A DNA stretch of 64,000 bases from SMWD01 sp002729875 (GTDB taxonomy: Bacteria; Pseudomonadota; Gammaproteobacteria; Steroidobacterales; GCA-2729495), in the NCBI GenBank assembly GCA_036010905.1, contig DASCMH010000013.1:22949-86948 (forward strand). Reading direction: 5' to 3'. A program made the translations under genes and the position numbers. The notes under the pieces are model-generated. The model saw nothing but the letters and a program-made list of their open reading frames with translations. It searched no databases and was not told where the DNA came from. Positions 7,475-16,931 of this stretch are shown one piece after another. Numbering within the stretch: position 1 is the stretch's first letter; each line of letters opens with the position of its first letter.

Positions 7475-8923
7475 ATGCCTGCAAAAAACAGTGAAGTAAA
7501 AAAACTTGTCGATAAGAAATATCGTCATGGCTTTGTAACTGATATCGGCAGCGATACGATTCCGCCGGGACTAAATGAAGATGTTATCCGTCTTATCTCG
7601 CGCAAGAAAGATGAACCACAGTTCATGCTCGACTGGAGACTTAAGGCTTACCGACACTGGGTGACTTTGCGTGAGCCGGATTGGGCAAAGCTGGATATCG
7701 ATCCGATCGACTATCAGGACATCTCATATTACTCAGCTCCGATGCAGAACGATGATGGACCGAAGAGTCTGGATGAGGTCGACCCTAAACTTCTTGAAAC
7801 CTATGAAAAACTGGGTATACCGCTGCATGAACGTGCCGCGTTGGCCGGCGTTGCGGTCGATGCCGTATTTGACAGTGTTTCCGTCACAACCACATTCCGC
7901 GACAAACTGGCCGATGCAGGTGTGATTTTCTGTCCCTTTTCCGATGCCGTGAAAGACTACCCGGAACTGGTGGAGAAATATCTCGGCTCGGTCGTACCGT
8001 ACCGCGACAATTTCTTTGCCGCATTAAATTCGGCGGTTTTTTCCGACGGGTCATTTGTATATATCCCGAAGGGCGTTCGCTGTCCTATGGAATTATCAAC
8101 CTATTTCCGCATTAATGAAGCCAAGACCGGTCAATTTGAACGCACCCTTATTATTGCCGATGAAGGCAGTCACGTAAGTTACCTCGAAGGCTGCACAGCA
8201 CCGATGCGCGACGAAAACCAGTTACACGCTGCTGTCGTTGAACTGGTTATCCTCAAAGAGGCGGAAATAAAATATTCAACCGTACAGAACTGGTACCCGG
8301 GCGATGAAGAAGGCCGCGGAGGCATCTACAATTTCGTCACCAAACGCGCTGACTGTCGTGGCACAAATTCCAAAGTGTCCTGGACGCAGGTCGAAGCGGG
8401 ATCTGCAATTACCTGGAAATATCCAAGCTGCGTTTTACGTGGGGAAAATTCAGTCGGTGAGTTTTACTCGGTTGCGGTTACCAACAACATGCAACAAGCC
8501 GACACCGGAACCAAAATGCTGCATATCGGCGCAAACTCGCGCAGCACGATTGTCTCCAAAGGTATCTCGGCCGGCCACGCGCAACAATCCTACCGCGGAC
8601 TTGTCAAAATATTCCCGACTGCTCACAACACCCGTAACCATACGCAGTGTGATTCTCTGCTAATGGGTAAGCACTCGGGCGCTCACACCTTTCCATACAT
8701 GGAAATCAAGAACCCGACAGCAATCGTCGAACATGAAGCTACAACCTCAAAAATTGCGGATGATCAGCTTTTCTATTGCCGGCAACGCGGCCTCAGTGAA
8801 GAAGATGCGGTCAATATGATCGTCAACGGGTTTTGCAAAGAAGTATTCAGAGAATTGCCGATGGAATTTGCCGTCGAAGCACAGGCGTTGCTGAACGTAA
8901 GTCTCGAAGGCGCAGTAGGATAA
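7475..8923 (+). CDS. sufB: Fe-S cluster assembly scaffold SufB
   Basis: Core subunit of the SufBC2D scaffold on which Fe-S clusters are built. I place the start at the ATG at 7475 (MPAKNSEVKK, 482 residues); a TTG further upstream at 7445 would overlap the regulator gene and adds a segment unlike the family. The characteristic blocks are visible: ISYYSAPMQ near the N-terminus, the beta-helix core, KHSGAHTFPYMEIKNPTA, and the C-terminal helices with conserved cysteines in YCRQRGL and GFCKEVF. It follows the Rrf2 gene by 19 bp and precedes sufC by 7 bp. Confidence 0.96.
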   Translation: MPAKNSEVKKLVDKKYRHGFVTDIGSDTIPPGLNEDVIRLISRKKDEPQFMLDWRLKAYRHWVTLREPDWAKLDIDPIDYQDISYYSAPMQNDDGPKSLDEVDPKLLETYEKLGIPLHERAALAGVAVDAVFDSVSVTTTFRDKLADAGVIFCPFSDAVKDYPELVEKYLGSVVPYRDNFFAALNSAVFSDGSFVYIPKGVRCPMELSTYFRINEAKTGQFERTLIIADEGSHVSYLEGCTAPMRDENQLHAAVVELVILKEAEIKYSTVQNWYPGDEEGRGGIYNFVTKRADCRGTNSKVSWTQVEAGSAITWKYPSCVLRGENSVGEFYSVAVTNNMQQADTGTKMLHIGANSRSTIVSKGISAGHAQQSYRGLVKIFPTAHNTRNHTQCDSLLMGKHSGAHTFPYMEIKNPTAIVEHEATTSKIADDQLFYCRQRGLSEEDAVNMIVNGFCKEVFRELPMEFAVEAQALLNVSLEGAVG

Positions 8924-8930
8924 TTTTATT

Positions 8931-9686
8931 ATGCTGAACATTGACAACCTGCATGCCTCAGCAGCAGACACAAAGATTCTCAAGGGACTGAACCTGTCTA
9001 TCGGTACAGGCGAAGTTCACGCCATCATGGGTCCGAACGGCTCGGGCAAGAGTACCCTCGCACATGTATTGGCCGGGCGTGACGGCTATGAAGTTACCGA
9101 TGGCTCGGTCACCTTCCTCGACTCCGAACTACTCGATATGCTGCCCGAAGAACGAGCCTGGCACGGCATATTTCTTGGTTTTCAATATCCGATTGAGATT
9201 CCGGGTGTAAACAATACCTACCTGCTCAAAGCTGCCCTGAATGCAAGGCAAAAGTTCCACGGCGAACCTGAGATTGATGCAGCACAATTTCTGCGTGTCA
9301 TCAAGGACAAAGCCCGCCTGATGCAAATGGAGCAAAGCTTTCTGAATCGCAGCGTCAATGAAGGCTTCTCAGGCGGCGAGAAAAAGCGCAACGAGATATT
9401 CCAGATGGCCGTCCTTGAGCCCAGGCTGGCGATTCTTGACGAAACCGACTCCGGACTCGATATCGATGCACTAAAAATTGTTGCTGCCGGTATCAATGCA
9501 CTGCGCAGCGAAGACCGCTCATTCCTGATCGTAACCCACTATCAGCGACTGCTGGATTATATTGAACCGGATGTCGTTCATGTGCTGGCAGGCGGGCAAA
9601 TCATCAAGTCCGGCGACAAATCACTGGCTCTCGAACTTGAAGCCAGGGGCTATGACTGGGTTCTCGAAGAAACGTCGTCCGCATGA
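8931..9686 (+). CDS. sufC: Fe-S assembly ATPase SufC
   Basis: A 251-residue ABC-type ATPase that drives conformational change of the SufBCD scaffold. Walker A is GPNGSGKS (34-41), the ABC signature is FSGGEKKRNEI, and Walker B is LAILDETDSGLDIDAL, the SufC-specific form. It is soluble: no membrane segment, as expected for SufC. It overlaps sufD by 4 bp. Confidence 0.97.
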   Translation: MLNIDNLHASAADTKILKGLNLSIGTGEVHAIMGPNGSGKSTLAHVLAGRDGYEVTDGSVTFLDSELLDMLPEERAWHGIFLGFQYPIEIPGVNNTYLLKAALNARQKFHGEPEIDAAQFLRVIKDKARLMQMEQSFLNRSVNEGFSGGEKKRNEIFQMAVLEPRLAILDETDSGLDIDALKIVAAGINALRSEDRSFLIVTHYQRLLDYIEPDVVHVLAGGQIIKSGDKSLALELEARGYDWVLEETSSA

Positions 9687-11023
9687 AGAAGAACATTCAA
9701 GATCGCGATACCCGCTCGGCAGCAGCGCTGACGACGATCGAAGCTGTTTTCAAAAAACTGCAGGCGGAGCCTGCTGCAGACATCCCGGCGTGGCTGCAAC
9801 CCACACGGGAAAAGGCCTTTGCGAATTTTCGCGAGACGGGTTTTCCCCGCGCAAAGGATGAAGACTGGAAATACACCAACCTGACCAGCTTTGCCGAACG
9901 CAGCGCCGCCTACCTGAGTAACCAGCCACTCGCAGCTACAAATAAAACTGCCGGTAACTTTCTGACCGATCTGCCGGAAACAGAAAATGAAATCAGGATT
10001 GTTTTTGTTAACGGATTGCACCGACCCGATCTGTCTACCGCGATCAAACCGGATTCCGGCCTCAAACTGACACCTTACTCGACTGCTGATTCATCCACGA
10101 GTGAAGAAATTCTGCACCAGCAACCTGCCGACCCTAATGTATTGATTGCTCTGAATACGGCATTTCTGGCCGATGGTCTGGCCGTTCAGGTTGCCAACGA
10201 CAAGAAAGTCGAAACACCAATCCATGTTGTCTTCATATCCGACGGACAACCCTGCGCCACACAACCGCGCCTATCCATCGATATCGGCTTTAATGCCCAC
10301 GCATTTGTCATTCAACATCACATCAGCACCGGCGAAAGCCTCACAAATGCGGTAACCAGCATCAACTGTGCTGAACAATCGCAACTGCTCTTCGTCAGGC
10401 TGCAGAATGAGAGCGATGAATCCATACACGTCGCCAATCAGGTCGTGCGCGTAGCAACAGACAGTCTTTTCACAAGTATTGGCATCGACTTTGGCGGCCA
10501 ACTGGCTCGCAACGATCTTGCCGTTGACCTGTGTGGCGAACAAGCCCGGGCAAACCTTTACGGACTCTTCATGATAAATGGTCAGCGCCATGTCGATAAT
10601 CATCTGCAAATCGACCACCATGCAGCGCATACGACCAGTCAGGAGAACTACCGCGGTATCCTGAGTGATACGGCACGCGGAGTATTCAATGGCAAAATCA
10701 TCGTCCATGCCGGTGCCGACGGTACCGATGCTCAGATGAGCAATCGTAACCTGTTGTTAAGCGAGCGGGCTGAAATCAATACGAAACCAGAACTTGAGAT
10801 ATACACCGATGACATCAAGTGCGCCCACGGCGCAACCACCGGACAGCTTGATATGCATGCAATGTTCTATCTGCGCGCTCGCGGCATACCGGAGGCAAGC
10901 GCACGAATGATGCTGGTCAGCGCATTCGCCCAGGAGATCATCGATCATCTGCGCTCGGCAACCCCTGCCCTGGCCGACTATCTCAACTTACAAATGAACA
11001 AACAATTGCCGGATATCGCCTAG
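9683..11023 (+). CDS. sufD: Fe-S cluster assembly protein SufD
   Basis: A 446-residue partner of SufB in the SufBC2D complex. The N-terminal helical part contains GFPRAKDEDWKYTNL, typical of the family, followed by the SufB/SufD beta-helix and the C-terminal signature with CAHGATTGQLD and YLRARGIPEASARMML. The histidine in CAHGA corresponds to the conserved SufD histidine proposed as a cluster ligand with SufB. It overlaps sufC by 4 bp and ends 2 bp before sufS. Confidence 0.96.
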   Translation: MKKNIQDRDTRSAAALTTIEAVFKKLQAEPAADIPAWLQPTREKAFANFRETGFPRAKDEDWKYTNLTSFAERSAAYLSNQPLAATNKTAGNFLTDLPETENEIRIVFVNGLHRPDLSTAIKPDSGLKLTPYSTADSSTSEEILHQQPADPNVLIALNTAFLADGLAVQVANDKKVETPIHVVFISDGQPCATQPRLSIDIGFNAHAFVIQHHISTGESLTNAVTSINCAEQSQLLFVRLQNESDESIHVANQVVRVATDSLFTSIGIDFGGQLARNDLAVDLCGEQARANLYGLFMINGQRHVDNHLQIDHHAAHTTSQENYRGILSDTARGVFNGKIIVHAGADGTDAQMSNRNLLLSERAEINTKPELEIYTDDIKCAHGATTGQLDMHAMFYLRARGIPEASARMMLVSAFAQEIIDHLRSATPALADYLNLQMNKQLPDIA

Positions 11024-11025
11024 CC

Positions 11026-12255
11026 ATGACCGCAACAGACCCTGATATTGAAAAGTTACGCCTTGACTTTCCGATTCTTGCGCAAGAGATCAATGGGCAT
11101 CGACTCGCATTTCTGGATAGCGCCGCCTCATCACAGCGACCGCGATCTGTCATCGAAGCCGTCAGTCATTATTACGAACATGACCACGCCAATGTCCATC
11201 GGGGTGTGCACACGCTTAGTCATCGCGCCACTGAAGCTTATGAAGGTGCACGCGAAAAAGTACGTCGTTTCATCAATGCGTCATCAAGCCGTGAAATTAT
11301 TTTCACACGCGGCACGACCGATGCGATTAATCTGCTCGCCGCCAGTTTTGGCCAAAGCATTGAACCCGGTGATGAAATCATCATTTCCCACCTCGAACAT
11401 CATTCCAATATCGTACCCTGGCAAATGCTGTGCGAGCGCAATGATGCAACACTAAAAGTTATACCGATTAACGAACGTGGCGAGATCATTCTTGATGAGT
11501 ATCACCAACTGCTCGGTCCGCGCACACGGCTGGTTGCAGTATCACACGTATCGAATGCGCTTGGCACAGTCAACCCGGTCGAGCAAATCATTGCGGCCGC
11601 CAAAGAGCGTAACATTCCGGTACTGATTGACGGTGCCCAGGCAGTACCTCACCAGGCTGTCGATGTGACGGCGTTGAACTGCGACTTCTACGCATTTTCA
11701 GGACACAAGATGTTCGGCCCGACCGGCATCGGCGTATTCTACGCGCGGGAAGAATGGCTGGAGCGCCTGCCTCCTTACCAAGGGGGCGGCGACATGATCC
11801 TGACAGTCAGTTTTGCCGGCACGACCTATAACGACCTGCCGTATAAATTTGAGGCGGGCACGCCCAATATTGCCGGCGCAATTGGGCTTGGCGCAGCAAT
11901 TGATTACCTGCTCGATATCGGTATGGACAAGATACAGGCACATGAAACTGCCCTGCTGGATTATGCCACCCGGGAAATCAGTACTGTCGACGGGATACAA
12001 CTCATCGGTACTGCAGCACAAAAGGCCGGAGTCCTGTCATTCAACCTTGATGGCATCCACCCTCATGACCTGGGTACGGTACTCGATCATCAGGGGATTG
12101 CGATTCGCACTGGTCATCACTGTGCAATGCCGGTTATGGAATTTTTTGGCATCGCTGGCACGGCGCGGGCCTCACTGGCGCTATACAACTGTCGCCAAGA
12201 CATCGAGCAGTTAATTCACGGCCTGCAACTTGCCATAGGGATGTTCCGCTCATGA
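11026..12255 (+). CDS. sufS: Cysteine desulfurase SufS
   Basis: PLP-dependent group II cysteine desulfurase, source of sulfur for the SUF machinery. The PLP lysine is Lys228 in SGHKMFGP, the ring-stacking histidine lies in SHLEHHSN (122-128) and Asp202 contacts the pyridine nitrogen. The catalytic cysteine is Cys366 in RTGHHCAMP, the short-loop form typical of SufS rather than IscS. The length is 409 residues. It overlaps sufU by 4 bp; the pairing with SufU in place of SufE suggests sulfur transfer through a zinc-bound SufU. Confidence 0.97.
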   Translation: MTATDPDIEKLRLDFPILAQEINGHRLAFLDSAASSQRPRSVIEAVSHYYEHDHANVHRGVHTLSHRATEAYEGAREKVRRFINASSSREIIFTRGTTDAINLLAASFGQSIEPGDEIIISHLEHHSNIVPWQMLCERNDATLKVIPINERGEIILDEYHQLLGPRTRLVAVSHVSNALGTVNPVEQIIAAAKERNIPVLIDGAQAVPHQAVDVTALNCDFYAFSGHKMFGPTGIGVFYAREEWLERLPPYQGGGDMILTVSFAGTTYNDLPYKFEAGTPNIAGAIGLGAAIDYLLDIGMDKIQAHETALLDYATREISTVDGIQLIGTAAQKAGVLSFNLDGIHPHDLGTVLDHQGIAIRTGHHCAMPVMEFFGIAGTARASLALYNCRQDIEQLIHGLQLAIGMFRS

Positions 12256-12707
12256 ATAACGCCCTGGAACTGAAAAAACTGTATCGTGAGACAGTCCTTG
12301 ACCACAGCCGAAATCCGCGCAATTTTCAGCGCCTGGTACCTGCCGACCGTGTTGCGGTCGGCCACAACCCACTATGCGGTGACAAAATTACCCTTTACCT
12401 GTGCGTTAACAATAACCTGATCGAAAACCTTGCATTTGAAGGTACCGGGTGTGCGATTTCCCTGGCATCGGCATCAATCATGACCGAATCCGTAAAGCAC
12501 TACGCTCTTGATGAAGCGCAACACGAAATAGCCAGAATCATGCACCAATTTGATTCATCCAATCCTGACGATGCAACCGCAGAAGGCGACATGGCGGCGT
12601 TGAGCGGGGTGCGCGCCTTTCCTTCACGAATCAAGTGCGCAACCCTGGCCTGGAAAACGCTGGAAGCGGCATTACAGGAAATTACAGAAACAACCACAAC
12701 GGAATAA
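12252..12707 (+). CDS. sufU: SufU-type sulfur-transfer protein
   Basis: A 151-residue IscU-fold protein of the SufU branch. The putative zinc ligands are Cys42 and Asp44 in LCGDK, Cys67 in GTGCAIS and Cys129 in RIKCATLAWKTL. It lacks the LPPVK motif that binds HscA in IscU and carries the extra segment before the last cysteine typical of SufU. In Bacillus, SufU accepts persulfide from SufS. No sufE or sufA is present in this operon, so SufU is the likely acceptor here. Confidence 0.93.
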   Translation: MNNALELKKLYRETVLDHSRNPRNFQRLVPADRVAVGHNPLCGDKITLYLCVNNNLIENLAFEGTGCAISLASASIMTESVKHYALDEAQHEIARIMHQFDSSNPDDATAEGDMAALSGVRAFPSRIKCATLAWKTLEAALQEITETTTTE

Positions 12708-12713
12708 TTAGCC

Positions 12714-13265
12714 ATGTTTGGACCGAATAGTGAACCGGCATCTCTGAAACGTGACTGCGAAGTCATACTTGTGCCAGATGGATTTCCGGTCACCCTTAAC
12801 TCTGACAATCTTGTATATATTACCCAGGCAATGGGTGGTTGTTATACGATTTATTTTGAGGGCAATTTATTTCGCGTTGGCGCCCTGGATGCCGATGCTC
12901 TTGGCAAGGAACCTTTCAAACCACCGAAACTACCTGAAAATGCGTCTGATGAGGAACTCAACCAGCTAATCTGGGATCAGATGAAAACCGTCTATGATCC
13001 CGAAATCCCGATCAACATAGTCGATCTCGGCCTGATCTATGAATGTGGCGTATCAAAACTACCGAATGGTGAACGATACGTCTACATAGAAATGACGCTA
13101 ACGGCTCCGGGTTGTGGCATGGGCGACATCCTGATCCAGGATGTCAAAGAAAAAGTTAGCATGATCCCGACAGTCAGCAAAGTTGATGTCGAACTGGTCC
13201 TCGATCCACCCTGGAACCAGAACATGATGACTGAAGCCGCAAAACTGGATACCGGCATGCTCTGA
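12714..13265 (+). CDS. sufT: SufT, DUF59/MIP18-family Fe-S maturation factor
   Basis: A 183-residue protein whose C-terminal half (about 80-165) is a DUF59/MIP18 domain with DPEIPINIVDLGLIYE and TAPGCGMGDILIQDVKEKV. The N-terminal about 70 residues form the extra domain seen in the long, proteobacterial SufT form that is encoded in SUF operons. Family work links SufT to delivery of clusters under high Fe-S demand; its exact role is not established. It follows sufU by 6 bp. Confidence 0.93.
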   Translation: MFGPNSEPASLKRDCEVILVPDGFPVTLNSDNLVYITQAMGGCYTIYFEGNLFRVGALDADALGKEPFKPPKLPENASDEELNQLIWDQMKTVYDPEIPINIVDLGLIYECGVSKLPNGERYVYIEMTLTAPGCGMGDILIQDVKEKVSMIPTVSKVDVELVLDPPWNQNMMTEAAKLDTGML

Positions 13266-13292
13266 TCGGGAACCGAAGTACACGGCAACACC

Positions 13293-13787
13293 ATGAAACG
13301 ACTTACGTTACTCAGACATGCCAAGTCCAGCTGGGGCCAGTCCGACCTGGCTGATCATGGCCGACCGCTAAACCAGCGCGGTCAGCAAGATGTACCCTTC
13401 ATGGCGCCTCGGCTGGCCTCTCATGGTGTGCGTCCATCGCTGATAATCACCAGTTCTGCCAAACGTGCCCAACAAACTGCAAAGTTACTGGCGCGGGAGA
13501 TTGTCTATCCGATCGAATTCATCCACACAGAAAAATCCCTCTATCTGGCCGATCCGGCAACCATTCTCGAGGTCATTGAAACCCAGGAAGATACTTTTAG
13601 CGACATTGTTATCTGCTGTCACAACCCCGGTATTAGCAACCTGGCCAACCAGTTAAGTTACCAGGTAATAAACCATATGCCGACTTGCGGCATGGTCATC
13701 ATCGCAGCTGATACAAACCTTTGGAGCGAGATTGCCAGTTCATCACGTACGCTGATTGGCTTTGAATATCCAAAAAAACCGGAATAA
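13293..13787 (+). CDS. SixA-like histidine phosphatase
   Basis: A 164-residue protein of the histidine phosphatase (phosphoglycerate mutase-like) superfamily, SixA branch. The phosphate-accepting His is in LLRHAKSSWG (residues 6-15), with conserved arginines in TSSAKRAQQTA and a second catalytic His in ICCHNPGIS. E. coli SixA dephosphorylates phosphohistidine on the nitrogen phosphotransferase protein NPr, but many members have unknown substrates. It sits 27 bp after sufT on the same strand and may ride on the SUF transcript; no functional link to Fe-S assembly is evident. Confidence 0.85.
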   Translation: MKRLTLLRHAKSSWGQSDLADHGRPLNQRGQQDVPFMAPRLASHGVRPSLIITSSAKRAQQTAKLLAREIVYPIEFIHTEKSLYLADPATILEVIETQEDTFSDIVICCHNPGISNLANQLSYQVINHMPTCGMVIIAADTNLWSEIASSSRTLIGFEYPKKPE

Positions 13788-13910
13788 CCAGGCCCATGCA
13801 GTCATGCGGTTTAATTAACCCCACCAGGATCTGCAGCAGTCTTATTTTCAGCTGGCTTACGCTACTCTCGTAGTCTCCCGCTCATCCGTCTGGGCGCAGC
13901 GAAAATTCCT

Positions 13911-13924
13911 GCCGCTTTTGCGGC
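13911..13924 (-). terminator. Possible weak terminator after sppA
   Basis: Directly behind the sppA stop the minus strand has the perfect hairpin GCCGC-AAAA-GCGGC followed by AGGAATTTTCG. The T-tract is short and offset, so this is only a possible terminator of the sppA-ended transcript. Confidence 0.3.
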
Positions 13925-15766
13925 TCAGGGTAATGCACAGAAACAGTGGTAATAGATACCCCGAGGGTCGTTCAGCCTGCCGAGTTGACCGAATTCCTGT
14001 TCCAGATGCAGCACAAAACCTTCGGCCAATGAGCCGATCCAGCCGTTATCCAACCTGATACCAAGCGAACCGATAAAGCTCACTATCTTGCCGAAGAATT
14101 CCAACGCAATCTGCTCTCTGAAATTTGATTCTGGTGCGATTGTTTGCACGCTGTAGGTTTGCTCGGCCAGCCCCGCGAGGTCTGCCGCCGACCGAATGGC
14201 GTCATCCAGGCCGCCAATCTGATCGACAAGCCCGATAGCCAGCGCATCGCTACCGACCCAAACTCGCCCCTGCGCCAGGTTGTCGGCACGCTCGAAAGAG
14301 ATACCGCGTGCATCTGCGAACTTGCCGACGAAGATCCGGTAGGCTTCCTCAACGCTTAACTGCAGGAACTCACGGGCCTGCTCGCCAAGTTCGCGGTCGG
14401 GTCGAAATTGACCGGACAATTGCGTGGTACCTACCCCGTCGATATGGACACCAATCCCGTCCAGGCTGCGCTGAAACGTCGGCACAAGCGCCCCGACGCC
14501 AATCGAACCGGTAATCGTCGTTTCACTTGCCCAGATCTGGTCTGCAAGCATCGCGATGTAATACCCACCGGATGCTGCAACCGAACTCATTGAGACGACC
14601 AGTGGCTTGCCCAGCAACTTCAGCTGCGCAAGTTGCGCGAGAACAACCTCTGAGGCGAACATGCTGCCACCCGGACTATCGACCCGCAGAACAAGCGCTT
14701 TAATCTGCTCATCATCCGCCGCCTGATCAATTAGCGCCGCCAGTGAGTCACCCCCGATCGTGCCTCGCGGAGCCTCACCATCGACGATCTCTCCCGCCGC
14801 AACCAGTACCGCAACCTTCGGGTCCTCGGGTCGTTCGACCTGTTTTGCACGCAGCTGTGATATATAGCTGAGAAAATCTATTCTGCTGTACGTGCTGTCA
14901 TCATCAGCATCCGGACCAGCCAATTCGATCAGGCGCTCCCGGGCTGCCCCGCGCCCGGCAACACTATCAACAAGGCCAACAGCAAGCGCCATTTGCGCCG
15001 GATTGCCACCGGCTTCACGCAGGTTGTCGACAAAGTGGTTTGCGTAGTCGTCCAGATACCCCGGGTCCAGTTGCCGAGCACTGCTGACATCATTTTTATA
15101 TGCCGACCACAAGGCATCAAGCCAGCGCTGGCTCGCCTCACGATCTGCGGCAGACATATCATCACGGATGAACGGTTCAACAAAAGACTTGTACTTGCCG
15201 ACCCGAAATACGTTCAGATCTATGTTCAATTTATCAATAATGCCCTTGAGATAGGTGCGGTAGTACCCATAACCGTCAATATAAACAACACCAAGCTCGT
15301 GCAAGTAAATCTCGTCGGCAAATGCGGCCAGATAATATTGATCCTGTGTGTAACCGTCACCAATGGCGATTATGGGCTTGCCGGCATCATGCACTTTGCC
15401 GAGCGCGGCCGCAAAGGTCTGCAATTTTGCCAAACCGCCCCCGGTCAGGCCGTCCAGTTCCAGCATAACTGCTTTGATGCGCTCGTCATCTGCCGCCGCA
15501 TTCAGACTATCGGTGATATCCGTCAACAATGTCTGTTGAATGCCGGTACCCTGTGTCCCGGCAAGAGCAGACAACAGTGGATCGCCTTCAAGCTGATCGA
15601 CGAGAACACCAGTTGGCGAAACCACAAGTATCGCAGACGGCGGAATTGCAATGTCTGTCTCAGCCAGGCCGGCAATGATCAAGCCCAGGACTAACAACAT
15701 CAGAAATATCTGAAAAGCTTTCCGAAGGTTATTCAGAAAGCGCCAAATAAAATGCAGAAACCTCAT
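13925..15766 (-). CDS. sppA: Signal peptide peptidase SppA (67K type)
   Basis: Membrane-anchored serine protease that degrades leftover signal peptides at the periplasmic face. I take the ATG at 15766 (613 residues), which has GGGAG upstream, over a TTG at 15784. One membrane segment covers about residues 18-35. Two SppA repeats follow: the N-terminal repeat supplies Lys193 (VGKYKSFVEPF) and the C-terminal one supplies Ser399 (SSVAASGGYY), the Lys/Ser dyad of the long E. coli-type enzyme. It is the last gene of the minus-strand run beginning with tatT, 45 bp after the dehydrogenase-like gene. Confidence 0.95.
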   Translation of the reverse strand: MRFLHFIWRFLNNLRKAFQIFLMLLVLGLIIAGLAETDIAIPPSAILVVSPTGVLVDQLEGDPLLSALAGTQGTGIQQTLLTDITDSLNAAADDERIKAVMLELDGLTGGGLAKLQTFAAALGKVHDAGKPIIAIGDGYTQDQYYLAAFADEIYLHELGVVYIDGYGYYRTYLKGIIDKLNIDLNVFRVGKYKSFVEPFIRDDMSAADREASQRWLDALWSAYKNDVSSARQLDPGYLDDYANHFVDNLREAGGNPAQMALAVGLVDSVAGRGAARERLIELAGPDADDDSTYSRIDFLSYISQLRAKQVERPEDPKVAVLVAAGEIVDGEAPRGTIGGDSLAALIDQAADDEQIKALVLRVDSPGGSMFASEVVLAQLAQLKLLGKPLVVSMSSVAASGGYYIAMLADQIWASETTITGSIGVGALVPTFQRSLDGIGVHIDGVGTTQLSGQFRPDRELGEQAREFLQLSVEEAYRIFVGKFADARGISFERADNLAQGRVWVGSDALAIGLVDQIGGLDDAIRSAADLAGLAEQTYSVQTIAPESNFREQIALEFFGKIVSFIGSLGIRLDNGWIGSLAEGFVLHLEQEFGQLGRLNDPRGIYYHCFCALP

Positions 15767-15811
15767 CTGATCAATAACTCCCAATAGCTAATTGATCGGG
15801 CCGTTACCCGT

Positions 15812-16927
15812 TCAACCCTGTTTATGATAGGTAACTCTATATATCACACCACGCTTATCGTCACTGACCAGCAACGAACCATCGGGCGCAATCAACAGAT
15901 CGACGGGGCGGCCAAGTACCTGCTGATCGTCATTCATAAACCCCTCCATGAACGGTTCATAGCTAACCGGCCGGTTCTTGTTCAGGCGCACGAGTGAAAT
16001 ACGGTATCCGGTTTTACCGGCGGACTTGCTGCGATTCCACGAACCATGCTCGGCAATAAAAACCTGTTGGTGATACTCTGCCGGAAACATTGACCCTGTA
16101 TAGAATCGCATCCCCAGGGGAGCAACATGCGGACCCAGACTCTGCGCTGGCGGGACTGCATCTGCACAATGACCGAGTTCCGCTAACTTTGGATCAGCAA
16201 TATCAACTCCATGACAATACGGGAACCCGTAATCGAGACCTTCCTGATGCATGCGGTTTAACTCATCTGGAGGAACATTGTCGCCGAGCATATCGCGGCC
16301 ATTATCGGTAAACCAAAGCTCTCCGGTTGTCGGATGCCAATCAAAACCGACTGAATTACGGATACCACGAGCAATGGTCTCGAGCTTTGAACCATCTGCA
16401 TTCATTCGCAACATGACCGCCAAACCAGGCGCCTCACATATATTACAAGGTGCACCAATACTCACATAGAGCCTGTCTCGCGAATCAAAACCGATGTACT
16501 TCCAGGCGTGCATCTTGTTTTTAAACGGCAATTCAGCCACGACCACTTCGGACTCTGCGATATTCTCAAGGTGTTGTTCAATATTGCGATAGCGCACAAT
16601 TCTTTTTGCTTCAGCTACATACAAGGCACCGTCAAAAAAAGCGATGCCATTCGGCATATCAAGGTCGGTGGCAATGGTAATAAGCCGTGGTGCTGACGAG
16701 AATGCATCAGTTACCGCATAGAGTTTACCGATTACCTGGGTACTGATGAACAGCGTACCCTGCTCACCTAAAGCGAGAGACCGAGCATTGGCCACATCCC
16801 TGACCAGAACCGTGGCTGCAAAACCGTTGGGCAAATCAAAATGAAGATCTGCTTCATCTGCCGAAACCTGCCAGATGAAAAGTTGCATCATGAGCAAAAT
16901 AACTGTGAAGCGAACAGTTAATTCCAT
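15812..16927 (-). CDS. Exported sorbosone/glucose dehydrogenase-like beta-propeller protein
   Basis: A 371-residue secreted protein of the soluble PQQ-dependent sugar dehydrogenase (GDH/sorbosone dehydrogenase) family. The start is the ATG at 16927, with GGAG nine bases upstream; a signal peptide covers about residues 1-23. Propeller signatures include MPNGIAFFDGALYVAEAKRI, NSVGFDWHPTTGELWFTDNG, DELN and FIAEHGSWNRS. Those match the catalytic face of the family, but cofactor and substrate cannot be read from sequence. It begins 4 bp after the dctM stop, so it is in the TRAP operon and may process the transported compound in the periplasm. Confidence 0.82.
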   Translation of the reverse strand: MELTVRFTVILLMMQLFIWQVSADEADLHFDLPNGFAATVLVRDVANARSLALGEQGTLFISTQVIGKLYAVTDAFSSAPRLITIATDLDMPNGIAFFDGALYVAEAKRIVRYRNIEQHLENIAESEVVVAELPFKNKMHAWKYIGFDSRDRLYVSIGAPCNICEAPGLAVMLRMNADGSKLETIARGIRNSVGFDWHPTTGELWFTDNGRDMLGDNVPPDELNRMHQEGLDYGFPYCHGVDIADPKLAELGHCADAVPPAQSLGPHVAPLGMRFYTGSMFPAEYHQQVFIAEHGSWNRSKSAGKTGYRISLVRLNKNRPVSYEPFMEGFMNDDQQVLGRPVDLLIAPDGSLLVSDDKRGVIYRVTYHKQG

Positions 16928-16931
16928 AAGG

